The notes beneath the pieces are model-generated. The model had not been told where the DNA came from and did not search any database. It saw only the letters and a program-made list of their open reading frames with translations. Source: Oscillospiraceae bacterium (lineage in GTDB: Bacteria; Bacillota; Clostridia; Oscillospirales; Acutalibacteraceae). From it: 35,287 nucleotides of DNA. Location: contig SVOV01000025.1 in the NCBI GenBank assembly GCA_015066205.1, forward strand, positions 1 through 35,287. Direction: 5' to 3'. The translations under genes and the position numbers were made by a program. Positions 33,186 through 35,287 of the stretch are shown here, piece after piece; within the stretch, counting starts at the first letter, position 1, and each line of letters opens with the position of its first letter.

Positions 33186-33896
33186 ATGATTTCAAAAGAG
33201 CTGTTAAAGACATCCTGTGAGGGCTTGGGAATTGATATCAGCGATGAAGCCATAGACAGATTCGACTTATATGCCGAAAGACTTGTGGCATATAATGAAA
33301 AGGTCAATCTTACCGCCATAACTGCCCCCGATGATATAGTAATAAAGCATTTTGCAGACAGCTTATGTCTTGTTAAATATGCGGAGCTTAACGGCAGTAA
33401 GAAAATAATAGATGTAGGTACGGGCGCGGGCTTTCCGGGAGCGGCTTTACTGTGCTATAACCCCGAGCTCAATATAACAATGATAGATTCTGTCAATAAA
33501 AAGCTTGATTTCATCCGTTCACTTGTTAAGGAATTGGGGCTTTCTGCAGATATCATCACAATAAGAGCCGAGGAAGCGGCAAAGAAGAAGGAATTCAGAG
33601 AGCAGTTTGATGTGGTGACATCAAGAGCTGTAGCGGCACTGAATGTACTCAGTGAATACTCGGTGCCTTTAGTAAAGGTGGGGGGAATATTCTCACCGCT
33701 TAAGGCAGTGCTGTCACCCGAGGAGGCACAAAGGGGACTGGGAGCTATAGCGAATCTGGGAGCCAAGGTAGTATCAAGAAACAGATATAAGATACCCGAC
33801 GGCAGTGAAAGAGAAATAATAATTGCAAAAAAAGTATCGCAAACTTCACCAAAATACCCGAGAGCCTATGCCCAGATATCAAAAAAGCCCCTATAA
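33186..33896 (+). CDS. rsmG: 16S rRNA (guanine-527-N7) methyltransferase RsmG (GidB)
   Basis: SAM-dependent enzyme that methylates G527 of 16S rRNA. The 236-residue product has VNLTAITAPDDIVIKHFADS, the SAM-binding motif IIDVGTGAGFPGAALLCYNP, IDSVNKKLDFIRSL and VVTSRAVAALNVLSEYSVPL. All are typical of the family, and the length is normal. It starts 3 nt after mnmG with AAGG just upstream, consistent with co-translation. Its codons are strongly ATA/GTA/AGA-rich, like the 3' part of mnmG and dnaA and unlike gyrB/gyrA. The end is followed by a structured intergenic region and a terminator. Confidence 0.96.
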   Translation: MISKELLKTSCEGLGIDISDEAIDRFDLYAERLVAYNEKVNLTAITAPDDIVIKHFADSLCLVKYAELNGSKKIIDVGTGAGFPGAALLCYNPELNITMIDSVNKKLDFIRSLVKELGLSADIITIRAEEAAKKKEFREQFDVVTSRAVAALNVLSEYSVPLVKVGGIFSPLKAVLSPEEAQRGLGAIANLGAKVVSRNRYKIPDGSEREIIIAKKVSQTSPKYPRAYAQISKKPL

Positions 33897-33917
33897 AAGC
33901 AAAAAGAAATAATATAC

Positions 33918-34012
33918 GACACCGAAATTACAATAAATTTCGCAGAATGACCGTGATATTCTTTACCTGTAAGGACAAGCCTTACAAGAATATCACGGTT
34001 TTTTTTGGTGTC
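33918..34012 (+). terminator. Structured terminator/leader between rsmG and the ParB-like gene
   Basis: ACCGTGATATTCTT (33950-33963) pairs with AAGAATATCACGGT (33986-33999) and is followed by T residues to 34006. An inner TGTAAGG/CCTTACA hairpin sits in its loop. Upstream, CGAAATT (33923-33929) pairs with AATTTCG (33936-33942). In addition GACACC (33918-33923) can pair with GGTGTC (34007-34012), which includes the only ribosome-site-like GGTG before the next ATG at 34015. It ends the rsmG transcript and may control the next gene. Confidence 0.8.
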
Positions 34013-34014
34013 CT

Positions 34015-34797
34015 ATGATTAAAGAAAAGGTCAGGACGGGCGGACAGGTGCTTCTTATTCCTATAGGGGACATATTACCGCCCGAAACTCCTGTCAGAAA
34101 AATTATTTCCTCTGAAGAGCTTGAAATGCTTTCAAGATCCATAGAAGCTACGGGGCTTCTTACTCCCTTGACGGTAACCTATGCCGAAAACGGCTTATAC
34201 AGAGTTATCTCGGGAGAAAGAAGACGGCTTGCGGCTCTGAAAGCGGGAATTTCTGCCGTTCCCTGTCTTGTTATGAACAGCTTCTCCTCTGATATTCCCA
34301 TCTTAAGTCTTGTAGGGGATATACATAAAAAGGAGCTCCATTTCCTCGAAGCTGCCGAAGCTATTGAAAAGCTTCGTGATTATTATACCGTCGAAGAAAT
34401 ATCCGAGCGGCTTTCTATTCCCGAGGGTATGGTCTTATCGAGAATCAGACTTCTTTCTCTCCCCGATAATATCAAATGGAAGATAATTTCGGGAAATCTT
34501 TCAGAAAGTACAGCGAATAATCTGTGTAAGATAAATGATATCCGCCGTCTTAATGAAATAACCGATCTTATGTTTTCGGGGCAGGTAAGCTTCAATGAAG
34601 CTATGGAAATAACCGAGCTACATACCAAAAAGACAGTATTTACGGCACATTACAAGGATTACAGGATCTTTGAAAACACCATTGAACACGCCATAGATAC
34701 TATGACGGCATCGGGAATCAGCGCAAAAGCACAAAAAAACTGTGATGATGAAAAAATAGTATACACCATTACTATTGACAAGATGGTCAAGAGTTGA
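34015..34797 (+). CDS. ParB/Noc-family DNA-binding protein with atypical CTPase motif
   Basis: A 260-residue member of the ParB/Spo0J/Noc family, whose members bind a palindromic site and slide as CTP-dependent clamps. The N-terminal ParB domain shows LTPLTVTYAENGLYRVISGE and GERRRLAALKAG (67-78). The helix-turn-helix (~124-148, TVEEISERLSIPEGMVLSRI) follows, then a C-terminal dimer region. The motif that is usually ENxQRE reads GDIHKK (101-106), so the Glu and Asn used for CTP hydrolysis and Mg binding are Gly and Asp. Its place after mnmG-rsmG matches Bacillus noc, but a parS rather than a Noc site was found nearby. Only GGTG precedes the ATG. No parA (soj) gene follows in the window. Confidence 0.88.
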   Translation: MIKEKVRTGGQVLLIPIGDILPPETPVRKIISSEELEMLSRSIEATGLLTPLTVTYAENGLYRVISGERRRLAALKAGISAVPCLVMNSFSSDIPILSLVGDIHKKELHFLEAAEAIEKLRDYYTVEEISERLSIPEGMVLSRIRLLSLPDNIKWKIISGNLSESTANNLCKINDIRRLNEITDLMFSGQVSFNEAMEITELHTKKTVFTAHYKDYRIFENTIEHAIDTMTASGISAKAQKNCDDEKIVYTITIDKMVKS

Positions 34798-34848
34798 CAC
34801 TCTTTATCATATATTACAGCCCATATCTTTCTCTTTCACACCCCACAT

Positions 34849-34893
34849 CCAAACGGAAAGGCCGTCGCTTTCAGCGGCGGTCTTTCCGTTTGG
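34849..34893 (+). terminator. Long hairpin after the ParB-like gene
   Basis: CCAAACGGAAAG (34849-34860) pairs with CTTTCCGTTTGG (34882-34893), with an inner imperfect CCGTCGC/GCGGCGG stem. There is no long T run after it, so terminator strength is uncertain. Confidence 0.6.
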
Positions 34894-34901
34894 AATGAAA
34901 T

Positions 34902-35004
34902 CGACACTGCGTGTCGGTGAAATTGCCCTTCGGGCAGTGAAATTCATTCCTGCGGAATGAGTGAAATATTTTCCTGCGGAAAATGTGAAGGAAGGCTTCG
35001 CCTT
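34902..35004. repeat. Hairpin array (GTGAAATT linker), second copy
   Basis: CGACAC-TGC-GTGTCG (34902-34916), GCCC-TTC-GGGC (34925-34935), CATTCC-TGC-GGAATG (34945-34959) and ATTTTCC-TGC-GGAAAAT (34968-34984) are joined by AGTGAAAT(T) linkers. AAGGC-TTC-GCCTT (34992-35004) and ATTCCGCTTACGCTCT follow. The order matches 4518-4599. The two inner hairpins are identical there; the outer two differ but are fully paired in both copies. Confidence 0.88.
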
Positions 35005-35029
35005 ATTCCGCTTACGCTCTGTTTTTATA

Positions 35030-35160
35030 CAGCTTCGCTGATGATATGCACCTGCGGTGATGATATGCACCTGCGGTGATGATATGCACCTGCGGTGATG
35101 ATATGCACCTGCGGTGATGATATACAGCTTCGCTGATGATATACCGAGCCTTCGGCTTGG
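35030..35160. repeat. 19-bp-period hairpin array (ATGATATG linker)
   Basis: CAGC-TTC-GCTG (35030-35040) is followed by four exact 19-bp units carrying CACC-TGC-GGTG (35049, 35068, 35087, 35106). Another CAGC-TTC-GCTG (35125-35135) and CCGAGCC-TTC-GGCTTGG (35144-35160) end the array. The linker is ATGATATG or ATGATATA. It is the inverted counterpart of bases 1-90, with more identical units. Confidence 0.9.
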
Positions 35161-35287
35161 ATTGAGAACGGGTGAATCGGTTCGTCTGTCGTAGGGGAGG
35201 GGTCACCCCTCCCGTTTTTAGGAGTTGTAATTTTTATAAATGAATAATGAATAATGAATATTGAATAAAGAATAATGTCGGAAGGCT
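35161..35287. repeat. GC hairpin, GGAGTTGTAATTTTTAT end and GAATAAT tandem
   Basis: GGTTCGTCTGTCGTAGGGGA and GGGAGGGG-TCA-CCCCTCCC (about 35196-35214) repeat the sequence at 29281-29315. After GGAGTTGTAATTTTTAT comes a tandem of TGAATAA-type units, and the window ends in GTCGGAAGGCT, the start of another AAGGC hairpin module. No gene is seen from 34798 to the end. Confidence 0.8.

Noticed and set aside
35041..35160. CRISPR array at the 19-bp-period repeats
   Set aside because: Units are 19 bp and identical throughout with no unique spacers, and no cas gene is present; it is a hairpin array.

Overview
The window looks like chromosomal DNA of an anaerobic Clostridia bacterium, probably a gut Oscillospirales/Ruminococcaceae-like lineage. 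This rests on Firmicute replication genes (DnaA, DnaD, a DnaI/DnaC-type loader, RemB, the S4 protein YaaA, a Noc/ParB relative), strong AGGAGG ribosome sites and the protein sequences. No phage, IS transposase, CRISPR, rRNA or tRNA was recognised.

Layout, left to right. (1) 0.2-2.9 kb: prfA followed by a gene that fuses the tRNA t6A enzyme TsaC/Sua5 to dephospho-CoA kinase CoaE. (2) 3.1-4.5 kb: an M18 aminopeptidase. (3) 5.0-7.1 kb: a two-gene helicase-loading operon (DnaD-like, DnaC/DnaI-like) ending in a clear terminator. (4) 7.7-9.6 kb, minus strand: homoserine dehydrogenase, then an XRE-type regulator with membrane helices. (5) 9.8-19.2 kb: the chromosome-origin cluster dnaA, dnaN, yaaA, recF, remB, gyrB, gyrA, followed by an LCP cell-wall ligase. 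(6) 20.8-24.7 kb: zinc-ribbon membrane protein, Ig-like (Big2) surface protein and GPH-type sugar symporter. (7) 25.1-27.9 kb, minus strand: ABC exporter and an OGG-type DNA glycosylase. (8) 27.9-28.7 kb: an AT-rich gene-free stretch with a cluster of DnaA-box-like repeats. (9) 28.7-34.8 kb: a small membrane protein, mnmE (minus), then mnmG-rsmG-ParB/Noc-like (plus), with a perfect parS site inside mnmG. Compared with Bacillus, the rpmH-rnpA-yidC-jag genes are absent from the window and mnmE/mnmG are divergent, so the origin neighbourhood is rearranged.

The most unusual content is intergenic. Most larger gaps are packed with modular repeats built from very short perfect hairpins. Several are tandem arrays in which a constant 8-9 nt linker alternates with hairpins whose stems differ but stay self-complementary. 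Read on one strand, almost all of these hairpins have a three-base loop of the form C(GNA)G, the class of exceptionally stable single-stranded DNA mini-hairpins such as GCGAAGC. Four linker families occur here. Matching hairpins in different copies carry compensatory changes, so pairing is conserved while sequence is not. One copy, at 24.67-25.08 kb, is bounded by ~40 bp inverted repeats, and its linkers reverse direction in the middle. Another copy supplies the last codons of the TsaC-CoaE gene. I found no mobilising enzyme for them in the window.

A second theme is origin biology. DnaA domain IV differs from the usual sequence at several DNA-contact positions. The candidate DnaA boxes, both in the dnaA-dnaN gap and near 28.1 kb, are TTTTCRACA-like rather than TTATCCACA, which suggests co-evolution of initiator and box.
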